Shown here one piece after another: positions 45,420 through 57,012 of a DNA stretch of 64,000 nucleotides. Position 1 is the first letter of the stretch, and every line of letters begins with the position of its first letter. This DNA is from Clavaria fumosa (Eukaryota; Basidiomycota; Agaricomycetes; Agaricales; Clavariaceae), in assembly GCA_951802425.1 (NCBI GenBank), contig OX637801.1, forward strand, positions 930,001 to 994,000. Reading direction: 5' to 3'. The notes beneath the pieces are model-generated. The model had not been told where the DNA came from, made no database searches, and saw only the letters and a program-made list of their open reading frames with translations. The translations under genes were made by a program, and so were the position numbers.

Positions 45420-45660
45420 AGTTATTAAATTACATAATTACTAAACATCCCTGAGCAGCACAAGTTCCAAGGTCAAGGCCAAATTCTGGCATTGCAAGTC
45501 AATGCATTGTGAGGGGGGTTCATGATCATGGTGGCTGGTGAATGCCAGTGGCTGGCAGGTATCAGACTGGGTCTCACACAACTTAAATGTAAGGTCATGA
45601 CAACAATACTAACATAAGGGGAAAAGAGTACAAAAAAAGGAAAAGTGAAAGTATATATAC
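45420..45660. repeat. Piece of the Gypsy LTR family
   Basis: 45614-45652 repeats almost exactly the run at 4762-4800 (ATAAGGGGAAAAGAGTAC and on). The surrounding bases are only loosely similar. Confidence 0.45.
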
Positions 45661-45901
45661 TGAATGCTTCAAGACATTGGGTGATTTCCTGATACTCATT
45701 TGGCTTTCACATTTTTGAACCATGTTTGAACAGCCTACTGAGTTTTTAGTCCAGAAAAATGTAATTACTTGTCAATTTACCTTTGAGAGATCCAGGGCAG
45801 CAGTTTTCCCTTGGAAACCCATTGCTGATGAGCCTCCTGCAACTGCTGTACAGTAGTTCTGATGATCCTAGATACATGAGTATTCTTGTGCCATCTTTGT
45901 T

Positions 45902-46170
45902 GGTCTGAGGGCAGGGAGTGGGTGCCTCAGTGTGCTCACTCCCAAGACCCTCAGTGGTCTTTTTTAGTCTGGGGGCAGGGAGTGAGCACCTCAGTGCACT
46001 CACTCCCAAGACCCTCAGTGGTCTTTTTTGGTCTGGGGGCAGGGAATGAGTGCCTCAGTGTGCTCACTCCCAAGACCCTGGGTGGTCTTTTTTAGTCTGG
46101 GGGAAGGGAGTGAGTGCCTTGGTGCACTTACTCCCAAGACCCTTGGTGGTCTTTTTTGGTCTGGGGGGAA
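45902..46170. repeat. Minisatellite, about 64-bp unit, four copies
   Basis: GTCTG(A/G)GGGCAGGGA begins units at 45902, 45967, 46031, 46096 and a partial one at 46160. Each unit ends CCCAAGACCCT..GTGGTCTTTTTT. Confidence 0.82.
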
Positions 46171-46329
46171 AACTTTACACTCGCCTAGGCAGCTCCAACC
46201 CCAGGGTATGATCATTGTTTATTCTCAATTCTATGCCAAACCTCATGACTTATAGGGTTCCATGCCTTGGACATCAATGTCCATTGCTTCCTCACAAATC
46301 CTGAGTCTCAACAGGATGCATTACTTTGG

Positions 46330-47590
46330 GCTCACCATTTCTTGACATCCCTTTTCATTCAAATGATGATGATGGTCTGTCAACTTTGCTGTACAGCCAC
46401 ATTGATCTTCCTGATAAATTTCATGTCTATATGATGGATGGCCAGAAGATGCACTTACACAATGCCAACCACAGAACATTTTATAACCACATAGTGGAAC
46501 AGGTGCATTGTCCTTGATTTATGTTCCAACACACTTCTTGATGATCACAAAGATGCTGAATGATGAGAAGAGGGCACATGAACATAATTTCACTATCATT
46601 GACAATACTCACCAGTCACCCTTGCCCAAGCTGCACCATCAAGGTAAATTTAATCCCTATCTTGATGCATCCTCTTATAGATGCTAGACAGGTGAAGAAA
46701 TGATTGTCACTTCTGCTTTAGACAAACTCATTCAAGCTATTCTTGGTGAAGAAGAGGACAGCAGTCCCTCCCCATCACCAAGTCTTCCATTGACTTGGAA
46801 TTCAGAGAGATTGGCTGCCAAACAGCAACAATTGAATGATCATTCCAGTTGTCATTTTAGCATTTGATGAAGCCCACAATTTCATCAACTCCAAGAATAT
46901 GAGTCTCAAGCCAATAGATATGCTTGATATTGACCATCATGGCAGATTTGTGTTACACTACATGCATGGCAAGGATGATGCTGCCAAGTGATATCTTGTT
47001 CACTTCACAGGTGAAAAGTTGTTGAATGGCAGTCTGCATTTAGGGCTGCTTACTGCCCAACAAGTGTTAGCATGCTTATCACAATGAATGCCTATCAAAT
47101 TTTACTCCACTACATACAATACATGCAAACATAAACAACAACAGGCCAAGTCACATATGCAGGTCTGTCCAAGGTCCTTCTCAGTTTTGAGAACATGATC
47201 ACAATATCTCCATCAAAACCAATTCTCTCTGAATCTGCAAGCAACATCATGTCAAAATCAAACTTTGATGCACTGAGGGCACTTCAATGGGTGTTTGGAG
47301 GATTTTCTGTTCATCAAGGTGACAGAGGCAAATTTGTGGTCATGCTCCTCTTCACACTCTTGAGGGACAAAGCCATTTTGACAAAGTGCCCATTGGCCAC
47401 AAACCATCAAGTGTTTTTTGTCAATGACTTTTAAGAATCTCTTCTAGCTCATTATGTGACATGTCACCAAATATGCCTTTGCTGCATGCAAAATTTTGAG
47501 ATTACAATATTGTTATTTTGGCAGGTGTTGCTACAGGACAAATCTGCACCAGATGCATGTAATTTGTTACATGCAATGGACACTGGAGCA
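46330..47590 (+). pseudogene. Relic of a large basidiomycete gene family (FDEAH / FSVHxGDRG motifs)
   Basis: Broken plus-strand frames give, in order, FHVYMMDGQKMHLHNANHR, SPSPSPSLPLTWNSERLAAK, VVILAFDEAHNF, FTGEKLLNGSLHLGLLTAQQ, ITISPSKPILSESASNIM and LRALQWVFGGFSVHQGDRGK, followed by FVVMLLFTLLRDKAIL. From memory, many agaricomycete genomes hold tens of long, unnamed proteins with the pair DEAH-like and GFSVHKGDRGE(F/L)LVMLL motifs; function unknown. The DEAH-like word may be a Walker B motif, but no P-loop was found here. At least five stops or shifts. Retained pieces suggest old decay without rearrangement. Confidence 0.55.
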
Positions 47591-48890
47591 AAGAAAGGTA
47601 AAAACTGAGATGTGGCATTTAGCAGTTGGACTATTCACTCCTAAATTGAGTTAACAGAGGATTAATTGCATCCAGTTGACTTCAATATTCCTGAATAGTA
47701 TGTGTCCTTTCATCAGGCAATGCTGGGCCAGTGATATCAATGAGCATTAGGCACCACAATTGAGCCAAAGGCTCACCTTCACTTTCATTAATAGTGGCAG
47801 CCAGCCCTGCAACCCCTCCAGCAACAGATGACTTGCCTACTTCCCCCTGTGGCTGATGAGCATGTAGAGTGGGCAATCATTAATGCCAGGACAGACCTTG
47901 CTGCCCAAAGCTGTTTCATTCTCTTCTAACCAAGCAACTCATGACTATGTTGGGTGTGGGGCCTCACAGTGATTTCCTCAGAGGACTCATTCTCATTATC
48001 TGTAGATGCAGTGTTGGGTGGAGGAAGTGTGGGTTCTCTGTCCTTGCTTCTCTTCCTTTTCTGGAGCATTTGTATGCTGAACATTTGTCAAAGGTTACAA
48101 ATAGGAGTGCACTGTTTGCCTGTGGCATTTTCCCTGTCCTTTTTATGCAAAACTGGGCTTGAACCAAGCCTTCTACCACATGCTCATCAAGCTGCCAGAA
48201 GCTATTTAGCACTCTTCATGGGAGGTGTGTAGTGGCTTACCTGCTGAACTTCAACTACACCTTGTACCACATCTTTGATATGTGCCCTGAATAAATCAAG
48301 AGCAGGTTTGTGTTGGCCATCATGGATGTTCCAGGATGTCTCAATTGGCCTTGCTACACACTCACCAACCCAGAGGCAATTTTCATCAAACCAGGCTAAA
48401 TTAAAGATGGATTAGTCAGAGGAAATAGTTTACATCATGTGACTAAATTCCCATGCACATGACCCTTAGTCCCTGCACACAAGTCATCAATTGCATCATC
48501 AATCACATCATTTTGCTTCTCTGACCTCTACCACCACCACTGATGTCTCCCTGGGCCTCTACCACTTGTAAAAACACTTGCATGATGCCTGCTGCATAGG
48601 CTTGGTCACAAGTGCACTTGCTGGTCACCTGGATCCATGCATGTGGGTAACTCATAGTGCATGGGGCCATACTTGGATCTGTGGGAAACTCATCCCCAAC
48701 TCATGACAAGTACTCACAAGTACTCACAAGTAATTGATGATTCACCAGCCAAAATCTTGTCAAGACCATTGACTCAGATCCTCAATGATCTTCAAAAAGC
48801 CCACACTAGGCAAACTCAGACTCATGAGTTTCCTGACTCACAGGTTTTCCCACAAGTTTACCTGTGGAGATCTGTGAGTAACCTGGAGTC
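47591..48890. other. Spacer, possibly further exons of the preceding relic
   Basis: Short protein-like pieces occur (for example LLNFNYTLYHIFDMCPE near 48240), but no continuous frame. Nothing else could be supported. Confidence 0.35.
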
Positions 48891-49299
48891 ATGACCAAGC
48901 CTACTGCTGCACCTGTGCCAGATGCAACAGATACCCTGCAACCTGTGAGGGCTGAAGACATGATGGATGTTGATAAGCATAGGGATGATATGAAGGCTGC
49001 ACAATCTGTGAGTCATAGTTTTTATGCCTTTTGGACATCTGTCACTCAAATTTCATTACTAGGGAGTTGACACTCTCCAACCAACATTGAAGAAGGTATT
49101 CTTCTCCAGGTGGTGCATCTTCAAATAGAAATACTGTCCGATGTTCAACACCTTGTCTGGGAACCATGAGTAGATGCTGTTATATGTCAAGTGCTTCAGG
49201 AGCATGCACAGCAGCAGGTGGCTGAAGGTGCTCCCAAACCCAGAGGGGTCTCATTGGATATCCGCAAAGCCCCACACTGTCATGTTGTCTGTTGTCATC

Positions 49300-49465
49300 A
49301 TTGTCATCACTGGCCACTGCTCTGCTGCCATCGTTGTTATGGGCCATGCAGTTGTTGTTGCCATTGTTGATGGCCACTGCTGCCACCATCATCATCACTG
49401 TCCGCTGCTACTGCAGCTGCCACTGCTGCTGTTGTTGTTGATGGCTGCTGCAGCTGCCACCAGGA
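49300..49465. repeat. Triplet array (CTG/GTT type)
   Basis: Mixed GCTGCT and GTTGTT runs, similar to parts of the arrays at 25340-26560 and 58340-58830. It lies in a presumed intron of the ParB-like relic. Confidence 0.7.
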
Positions 49466-49959
49466 GTCACAATTGACTCCTCATCCCTGACTGCTGCACA
49501 GTTAGGGAAGACACAGGTTGCAGTAAAGCTGGAAATCCATTGTTTGACAGCTGGGTATGCAGTAATGGATGTGCTGCACATGCATCAAGCCAACAAAGTC
49601 AAGTTTGGAGTTTGGAACAAGCACCCCCTCATCATGTCCAAAGCAGATGAGATGTTCACCTCATTCTTGACAAATGGTCCCCAGTACCTATTGCCAGAAA
49701 TTTTCATGGACATCATTGTGGACAACAATGGGACTCACTCTTCAGTGATATGCATGCAGGCAAGTGGTTGCCCTCACTTGCATTGACAGATGCAGGATGT
49801 GAAAGTGTCCTCAAAATGGCCGGAGGGCACCATCAAGTCAAGGCACTGGAGCTGTGGGCAGTTCAGGTTGAAGAGCAGATCAAGGCACTCAGGGAATGCC
49901 AAGAGTTTCTGATGAAGATGGACATGACAAAAGTGCACATCTCACCACACAAAAGATGT

Positions 49960-50290
49960 GTCCTTTGCATGGCAAATACCCCATTCACCACATTGTCTAT
50001 TATAGATAATGTGACAGGTGCAATTGCCACAGAAAAGACATGTCTTTCCCATGGCAAGTATGCCAGTTGTCACATTGTCCATTATTGATAGTGACCAGGC
50101 ACAATTGCTGCAGAAAAGACACATCTTTTCCATGGCAAATACATGTATGCCAGTTGACATGTTGTCTATTATTGATACTGTGACAAGGCACAATTGCTGT
50201 GGAAAAGACATGTCTTTTCCACAGCAAATATGCCAGTCATCATGTTGTCTATTATAGACCATGTGACCAGGCATAATTGCTGTGGCAAGC
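49960..50290. repeat. Tandem repeat of about 83 bp, each unit with a palindrome
   Basis: Four units begin near 49991, 50075, 50161 and 50243 with TTGTC(T/C)ATTAT. Units centre on AAAAGACATGTCTTTT. In the third unit the palindrome is perfect over 34 bases (50194-50227). Confidence 0.83.
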
Positions 50291-50459
50291 ATTTGAAGTG
50301 TAAGCTGATAAGAATTTGCAGATTGGTGAAGACATGCCTGACCCCTCCATTGAACTTGAAGACATCCAAGCTCAACTCAAGGAACTTGAGCAATAGCTAC
50401 CCATGCACTGTAGGCCCCAAGTTGGGTGAAAATCACCATACAAAGAACCCTGAAATGTG

Positions 50460-50925
50460 GTGAATATCAATGGTTTCCTGAGTGAAAATCACCATGACTA
50501 GTTGATAATCAAGTGTTTATCAGGTACAAAGAATGGGTGATTTTATGTCTGAATTCACCCACTACAATACAAGTGTATTTTAAGCTGATCTCCAATAGGT
50601 GGATTTCACTCTATCATGGGTGCCTTTTAAGCTGATCTAATAGGTGAATTTCATGTTAGTTTTTGGGTCATCTTAGCCATAATCTTAGGTGTTTTTCACT
50701 TTCTTTCACCACAAGAAATTGCACAAAATTAATTTATTGATGATATCCTGAAACTGTATTGGTTGATAATCAGGTAAATGAAATGGGTTATTTTTGGCAC
50801 ATATACACCTGCTGCTCTCCAGGTGAATTCCACTGCTATCAAGCACATTTCAACTTGATATTTTAGGTGGATTCTACATACTTTCAGTGGTTCTAACTCT
50901 ATCTCCAAGTGTTTTTTTAGCCTGT
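50460..50925. repeat. Diverged GTGAATTTCAC-type repeats
   Basis: Words like GGTGAATTTCA, GTGAAAATCACCAT and CAGGTGAATTCCACTGCTAT recur. Related words lie at 20645-20722 between the tyrosinases. No gene. Confidence 0.5.
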
Positions 50926-50929
50926 AAAT

Positions 50930-50994
50930 TATGCACTCAGTGGGATTGGACTCAACCCACAACTGCTGTGTTATCCATTACACTACAGTCCCCA
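50930..50994 (-). repeat. tRNA-Arg-like sequence (SINE head or tRNA relic)
   Basis: On minus, GGGACTGTAGTGTAATGGAT looks like the 5' half of a fungal tRNA-Arg (box A region), followed by AACACAGCAGTTGTGG and a T-arm-like GGTTGAGTCCAATCCCA. The acceptor stem does not close, and box B deviates from GGTTCGA, so a working tRNA is unlikely. Confidence 0.58.
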
Positions 50995-51019
50995 TCTAGA
51001 CAATAAGATTTGTGGCTTA

Positions 51020-51290
51020 ATGTCACTCAAATTGAGAGGTGTATCACCCAATATCTTCCAGTTTAATATCACTCAAATTGAGAGGTGTATTGTATCACTC
51101 AATGTCCTTCAGTTTAATATCCAAATTGAGAGGTGTATCATACTGTATCACTCAATATCCTCCTGTTTAAAATCACTCAAGTTGAGAGGTGTATTGTATC
51201 ACTTGATATCCTGCAGTTTGTAATCACTCAAATTAAGGGGGTATATTGTATCACTCAATATTCTCCAGTTAATCACTTGTCACCTGTTTT
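51020..51290. repeat. Tandem repeat of about 57-60 bp, five degenerate copies
   Basis: Each unit holds ATATCACTCAAATTGAGAGG followed by TGTAT and (T/C)CAGTTTAA. Units at about 51018, 51065, 51125, 51170 and 51225. Confidence 0.75.
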
Positions 51291-52748
51291 TTGGGTGAAA
51301 GTCATAAATCATCTGACCAGATGGTGATAATAACCTGCTATTGGGTCCATAGTGCCACTATAGGCCTATGGGGAGTGAGGATCTTCAAAGAATGTGAGTG
51401 GCCATATGATTGTCTATTAATCCTTTGCTTACTTTCTTCATGCCACAGCCATTATCATGCCTGGAGGTGACAAGGACACCAAATATGTCAACATCATATC
51501 ATGCAATGAATTGTTGTTTGTTTATGGTGAAACCAATGAAGAGTTTATGGCCTATGCACTTCGTGTTCTGAGGGACTCCCTGAACCAAGGTGAACCATGG
51601 GGTGCTGCATACAAGGCCTACCAGGAGCATGTCATTACACAGAAGAAAAACTCCTGACTCAATGTCATTGTTGCCAGTGAAAGTGTTACATGGTGCTGGC
51701 TCCAGTTTTTCAGTTTTGGTTTACACTTCCACTCATCACAACTCATGCAAATCAAATGGTCTCATGACCTTATTGACATGCACGCAGAGGTGAGTCCCAC
51801 CTCTCCACAAGTGTAAGGATACTTGGAATACTCATACATCCTCAGATCTTCTGTAATATCATCAATCACATGTTCCATGTGATGGTGAACTGTGTCAAAT
51901 GCACTGGCAAATTTCCACATGCAGCTGACTTGGCAGGCGAATTCTTGGCAGCCAAGCAGACCAATCACCCTCTGGATGCTGTGGTTTCCTCCTTTCTTGG
52001 AATACCTGAAGCTGACCTACCAGATATTTTCCACCCCCCTGACAACTTCTCTGGGTTCAAGGCCAATCTTTCTATCTGGACAGATGAATTGCTGGAGGAA
52101 ATTGATAATATTTTCTTGAGCACATTCCCTTTGGGGACTGACATTGGCTCAGATGATGATGCAGTCCAGCACAACATGCAAGAATACTCCAAGCTAGTCA
52201 TTGCATTGTTGTCAGAGTGAATTGGCCAATGCACAGATTCTGCTCTCATTGAATGGCTAAAAGAAGTGTCATCTCACATTTTATTTGCCTTGCAGTGGCA
52301 ACCCAAACAAGGATCAGTTCCATTGCCACTGCTCACAAAGTCTGTGGCATTACGAATCAATGATCTCCTCAACAAGACACCTCAGGCAATTAAGGAGGTG
52401 AGCATTGAACCTGACATCCATTATTCCAACAACAAATCTGGCATATGGCAATGAACCCATCTTGCAGACTGGCTGCATGAAAGATGTGTCTTTCATGCAG
52501 CAAGAATGTGATATGCCCATTCATGTGTTTTTCCACATAAAAGATGCATCTTTTATGCAGCAATCTTTACATCCAGCCTCTTGCCACATACAAGACATTG
52601 CTAATATTCTTGAACAGATAGTATGCTGGTTCAAACCACTGGCAGACTACAAGACTGCAGTTGGAACCTCTTTGGATTATTCTAGTAAGCATAATTGACT
52701 TTCATTCTTTTCACCTCAATTCTGATGATATTTAGCTTCCCTCAAGAC

Positions 52749-53579
52749 TGTTAAGATCTGATTCTTTGCTCCAAAGCAGGAGTAGGGGTAGTGTAGAGGA
52801 GACCAAAAAGGAGGGTGGCAAAGGCGAAGCCGGAGCAGAGCGGAGTCCGGTCGGAGTCCAGATCGGAGTTGCGCAAGGACTTCTCCTCTACACCAAAGGA
52901 GAAGGACTAGAAGGAGGTCAAAGGGTTGGGGACTATGGCCTCAACTTATGGGTTGTGCCACCACATGTATACGTGTCCCAATTTAACCTTGCTGGTACTT
53001 TGCTTTCCAGGACAAGGAAGGATGAAGTCCGAAGGGAAATCGCCCGGAGTCCATCAGAGTCCACCGGAGTTTTGCAGAACTTGTCGGGACTGTCGAGAAC
53101 AGTGAGGACAAAGTCCCTTAATGCACAGACCAAGTGACAAGGACCAGAAATAACATTAATATTCGAACTGAGGATCATGGAGATACATGGGGGCTTATAT
53201 GCTACTAGGGTAGGGCATAGGGCAGACTGTGAAACATGAGTATATCAAATATCTACAATAATTTCACCTGAGGAGTGAGAAAGGCATAGATGATACATGT
53301 AAGGCAAAGAATAAGTTCCCATGGGTAGTGGGCATCGTCCCAATGGTTACTAACCATGGACTAGCACCAAGGAACATGCTAGAAGTAAAGTCCATTCGGT
53401 CTGAAGGACTGATATCGAAGTCCAACGAAAGTCTGGACCGGAGTTTCGGGCCCCGGAGCGGAGTTGGAGTGGAATTGAAGTGGAGGTGCCGGAGTTGGAG
53501 TGGAGATGTGTCAGAGATGTATTGGAGGTATTTTGGAGGTGATTAGGGGTGTTCTGGGTGACTGGATAGGACCGTGACA
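52749..53579 (-). repeat. LTR (left copy, 831 bp) of the RT-less LTR element
   Basis: It starts TGTTAAGATCTGATTC and ends GACCGTGACA on plus, matching the right copy at 56407-57012. It carries about 225 bp more than the right copy, mostly between 52870 and 53080. It is preceded by AAGAC (52744-52748). Confidence 0.87.
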
Positions 53580-53619
53580 GTATCCCCCTCTTAGGGTCGA
53601 GCCCTCAAGACCCTTAAGT

Positions 53620-54470
53620 GACAGTATTTCACTGTGTGAGTTGGAGAGAGTTGGAGTTGGAGGTGGGTGGAACTGGAGCTGGAGTTGGGGTCGGAGGTCT
53701 GGAGCAGGTCGGAGATGGTGCAGATGGGTCAGAGGGTGTCGGAAATGTGAAGCAGAGGTGTGGAGCTGAGAGAATCGGAGTTTTGGGAGCTTCGGAGTTT
53801 TTGAGCAGAGGTGTGGAGGTGAGGGAGTTGGAGGTTTGGAGATTCAGAGTGGAGGTACAGGATCGGAGTTTTGGAGTGGAGGAGCAGAGGAGCAGAGGTA
53901 AGGGAATCGGAGTTTTGGAGGTTAGGAAAACAGATTTTTATATATATTAGGTTCAGAGTGGAGTTGCAGAGGGAGCAGAAGTGTGGAGGAAGGAGGTGTG
54001 GAATTGGAGTTGGAGTGGAGGAGTGGTGTGTGGAGGTGCAAAATTGGAGTAGGAGTGGAGGTAGCGGAGTCGGAGCAGCGGAGCGGAGGTGCAGAGGTAT
54101 GGAGGTGCGGAGCAGAGTGCGGAGCAGAGGTGCAGAGGTAGCAGAGTGTGGAGGGAAGAATCAGAGATGAGTGGAGGTGCAGAATTGAATTTTGGAGTTT
54201 TGGAGTGGAGAGCAGAGGTGAGGGAATTGGAGCTTTGAAGGTTCGGAGTTTTGGAGCGGAGTTGCAGAGGTGGAGTTGGAGTTGGAGGTGCAGAAATGGA
54301 GTCGGAGTTTCGGAGCAGAGGTGTGGAGGTAGCAGATTCGGAGTCGGAGCAGCAGTGCAGAGGTATCAGAGTCGGAGTCAGAGCAGTGGAGCAGAGGTGC
54401 AGAGGTGAGGTGCAGAGGTGCGGAGTGGAGGTGCAGAGGTAGCAGAGTGTGGAGGGGGGGACCAAAAAAG
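53620..54470. repeat. GGAGT-based degenerate array inside the LTR element
   Basis: Irregular repeats of TCGGAGTTTTGGAG, GCAGAGGTG and GTGGAGGTG. One strand lacks most pyrimidine runs, leaving long open frames of no meaning on both strands. Confidence 0.78.
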
Positions 54471-55440
54471 GTCGGAGATGCTGGGAGGCTGTGAGGACCT
54501 ATTGTAAGTTCACTCACCCCCCCCTCCTACAAAATTTTTTATCTTAAGAAAAAATTTCTATGTTTTACTAAGGAATTTGTCAAGAAGTGGGCTAGAGTGG
54601 ACAGAAGAGTGAAACAAAAGGAGGAAACAAGGAGTGTTGGAGTTGTACAAAAGGCAACAATGTATGGAACAAGATTTCGGAGTTTTGTAAAGTCAAGAAA
54701 AGTGAGGGAATCAAAGTATCAAAAATTATGAAAAAACAGAGTTTTGGAGATTTGGAATTCATGGGGATTGGAGTAACAGGAAGCATAAGGACATAGGAAG
54801 CATAACAATGTAGCAAAGGAACATAATTTTGGAATTTCGGAGTTTTTTGGAGCATTGGAGGAGGGCAGAATCTCGGAGTTTCGGAGATGCGGAGTCCAAG
54901 AATGTGAGTGCAGAGTGGTCCGGAGCTGTGCGGAGATGTGGCGTGGAGGTCCGAGACCATGCCAGAGGAGTTCAGAGTAGTTCAGAGTAGCAAGGATTGC
55001 ATGAGCAACCTCACTGGACAGATGTGTTCACAAGATAGCAATCAGATAGCAATCCTGAGAACTGGTGATGCAACCACAGTGGGGAGCATCCAGAATCGGG
55101 TCCAGATTCGGACTTGCTGCAGCAAGGATAGAATCGGAGTCCCGGAGTCAGAGTTCCGGAGTAGGTCCGGAGTATGTGCTGGCCAAGCGCCCATCGGAGT
55201 CCGTGCCCAGATCGGGCCGGAGTCGGATCAGAGTTTCGGAGTCAGATTTCCGCAAGTGTGGGAGTCCTCGAATTGTTAGGCTTGTACACTGGACAATCAG
55301 CGGATTGTATATGATACAGCCAGGTATCCAAAGGACCAAGTCACACAAGGGGACAAGATCAGAGTTCAGAGGGCCATGTCCAGAAAGGACAGCGGGCCAT
55401 TGAGCAAGATGGAGTGTCCAGAGTTTGGAGTTCCAGATTT
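54471..55440. other. Internal spacer of the LTR element
   Basis: It contains ACTCACCCCCCCCTCCTACA followed by an AT-rich stretch near 54510-54560. This resembles the polypurine tract and edge of another LTR element, perhaps a nested relic. No coding motif. Confidence 0.4.
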
Positions 55441-55850
55441 CGGAGGTCCGGAGCTTGACAGTCCAGAATTTGGAGGTCTGCAGTTTGGAACTTTGGTGCT
55501 CAGCATTTGGCATTCCCCATCTCGGAGTTTCGCAGTGTGGTAATCCACAAAAGAAACAAGCACAAGGACAGCTCAAAAAGGAGCAATATCGGAGTTTTGG
55601 GGGTCTGGAGCTCGGAGTTCAGCATTTCCCGTCTCGGAGTCCTGCAACATGGTAATCCACGAAGAAAACGAGCGCAAGGAAAGCTCAAACAAGAGCAAGT
55701 TCGAAGGTTCGGAGTTTTGTGAGTCTGGGGCTTGGAGTTTGGCATTTCCTGTCTTGGAGTTTCACAACTTGGTAATCCATGAAGGAAACGAGCACAAGGA
55801 AAGCACAAACAAGAGCCAGAGACTGGATATCCAGCATTCCCCATCTCGGA
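55440..55850. repeat. Tandem repeat of about 120 bp, three to four copies
   Basis: Units share GGCATTCCCCATCTCGGAG, then GTAATCCA(C/T)(A/G)AA, then AACGAGCACAAGGA. They begin near 55490, 55610, 55730 and, degenerate, 55830. Confidence 0.75.
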
Positions 55851-56054
55851 GTGGCCAGAGACGGAGTCCGGATATCTGGAGTTCGGAGTTTCCTGTTTCA
55901 GAGCCTCGCAACATTGGATATGAAGGAGGCGAGCCAGGGAGAACCCAGGAACAGGGGGCCAGAGTTCGGAAGTCCAGCATTCGGTGTTTTCCTGCCTCAA
56001 TTCTCCCAACATGAAGGAGATGAGCTAAGGAGCACTGGGAATTGTTGGCTGGGC

Positions 56055-56345
56055 TTTGGAAAATGTCCTAGTTGTATCGCCGTGGACAGACGGCTTGTGG
56101 CAAATCCAGGTCCAGAGCAAATGCAGACAAAGTGTGCTCGAATGGACCAGAGTTTCGGAGCGGAGTTTCGGATCGGAGGTGCAGATCGGAGGTGTGGATC
56201 AGAGGTGCAGATCGGAGTTATGGATCAGAGTTTCGGATTGGAGGTTAGGAAAATGTCCTAGTTGTATTGCCGTGGACAGACAGCTTGTGGCAAATCCAGG
56301 TCCAGAGCAAATGCACACGAAGTGTGCTTGAACAGACCGGAGCTT
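56055..56345. repeat. 190-bp spaced direct duplication
   Basis: GAAAATGTCCTAGTTGTAT begins copies at 56058 and 56249, each running through GCCGTGGACAGAC and CAAATCCAGGTCCAGAGCAA. Confidence 0.85.
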
Positions 56346-56406
56346 CAGAGCGGAGTTTCGGATCAGAGGACCAGTTGTATACACAAGGTTGTTAGTTCGA
56401 ATATAC

Positions 56407-57012
56407 TGTTAAGATCTGATTCTTTGCTTCAAAGCAGGAGTAGGGGTAGTGTAGAGGAGACCAAAAAGGGGTGGCAAAGGTGAAGCCGGAGCGGAGTGGA
56501 GTCCGGTCGGAGTCCGGATCGGAGTTTTGCGGAACTCGTCGGGACTGTCGAGAACAGTGAGGACAAAGTCCCTTAATGCACAGACCAAGTGACAAGGACC
56601 AGAAATAACATTAATATTCAAACTGAGGATCATGGAGATACATGGGGGCTTATATGCTACTAGGGTAGGGCATAGGGCAGACTGTGAAACATGAGTATAT
56701 CAAATATCTACAATAATTTCACCTGAGGAGTGAGAAAGGCATAGATGATACATGTAAGGCAAAGAATAAGTTCCCATGGGTAGTGGGCATCGTCCCAATG
56801 GTTACTAACCATGGACTAGCACCAAGGAACATGCTAGAAGTAAAGTCCATTCAGTCCGAAGGACCGATATCAAAGTCCGACGAAAGTCCGGACCAGAGTT
56901 TCAGGCCCCGAAGCGGAGGTGCCGGAGTTGGAGCGGAGATGTGTCAGAGATGTATTGGAGGTATTTCGGAGGTGATTAGGGGTGTTCTGGGTGACTGGAT
57001 AGGACCGTGACA
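56407..57012 (-). repeat. LTR (right copy, 606 bp) of the RT-less LTR element
   Basis: TGTTAAGATCTGATTC to GACCGTGACA, followed by AAGAC. It is near-identical to the left copy outside the length difference; most single-base differences seen are transitions. Confidence 0.87.

Larger units (their letters stand above)
52749..57012 (-). mobile_element. 4.26-kb LTR retrotransposon derivative without coding capacity (LARD-like)
   Basis: Two LTRs (TG...CA ends) flank 2.8 kb of internal DNA. The 5-bp duplication AAGAC stands on both sides (52744-52748 and 57013-57017). Next to the left LTR, read on minus, is a purine tract, AAGAGGGGGATAC, suitable as a polypurine tract, so I set the direction to minus. 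Inside there is no Gag, protease, RT or integrase. There are long arrays built on CGGAGT/GGAGTT, a 120-bp tandem repeat, and a 190-bp duplication. It sits in the ParB-like relic. Confidence 0.82.

Noticed and set aside
45902..46170. CRISPR-like spacing of repeats
   Set aside because: The repeats are directly adjacent minisatellite units without unique spacers, and the genome is eukaryotic.
53618..56012. Many 110-170-codon frames on both strands
   Set aside because: They arise from the CGGAGT arrays of the LTR element and show only repeats such as LRSFGVE or LCTSTPHL.
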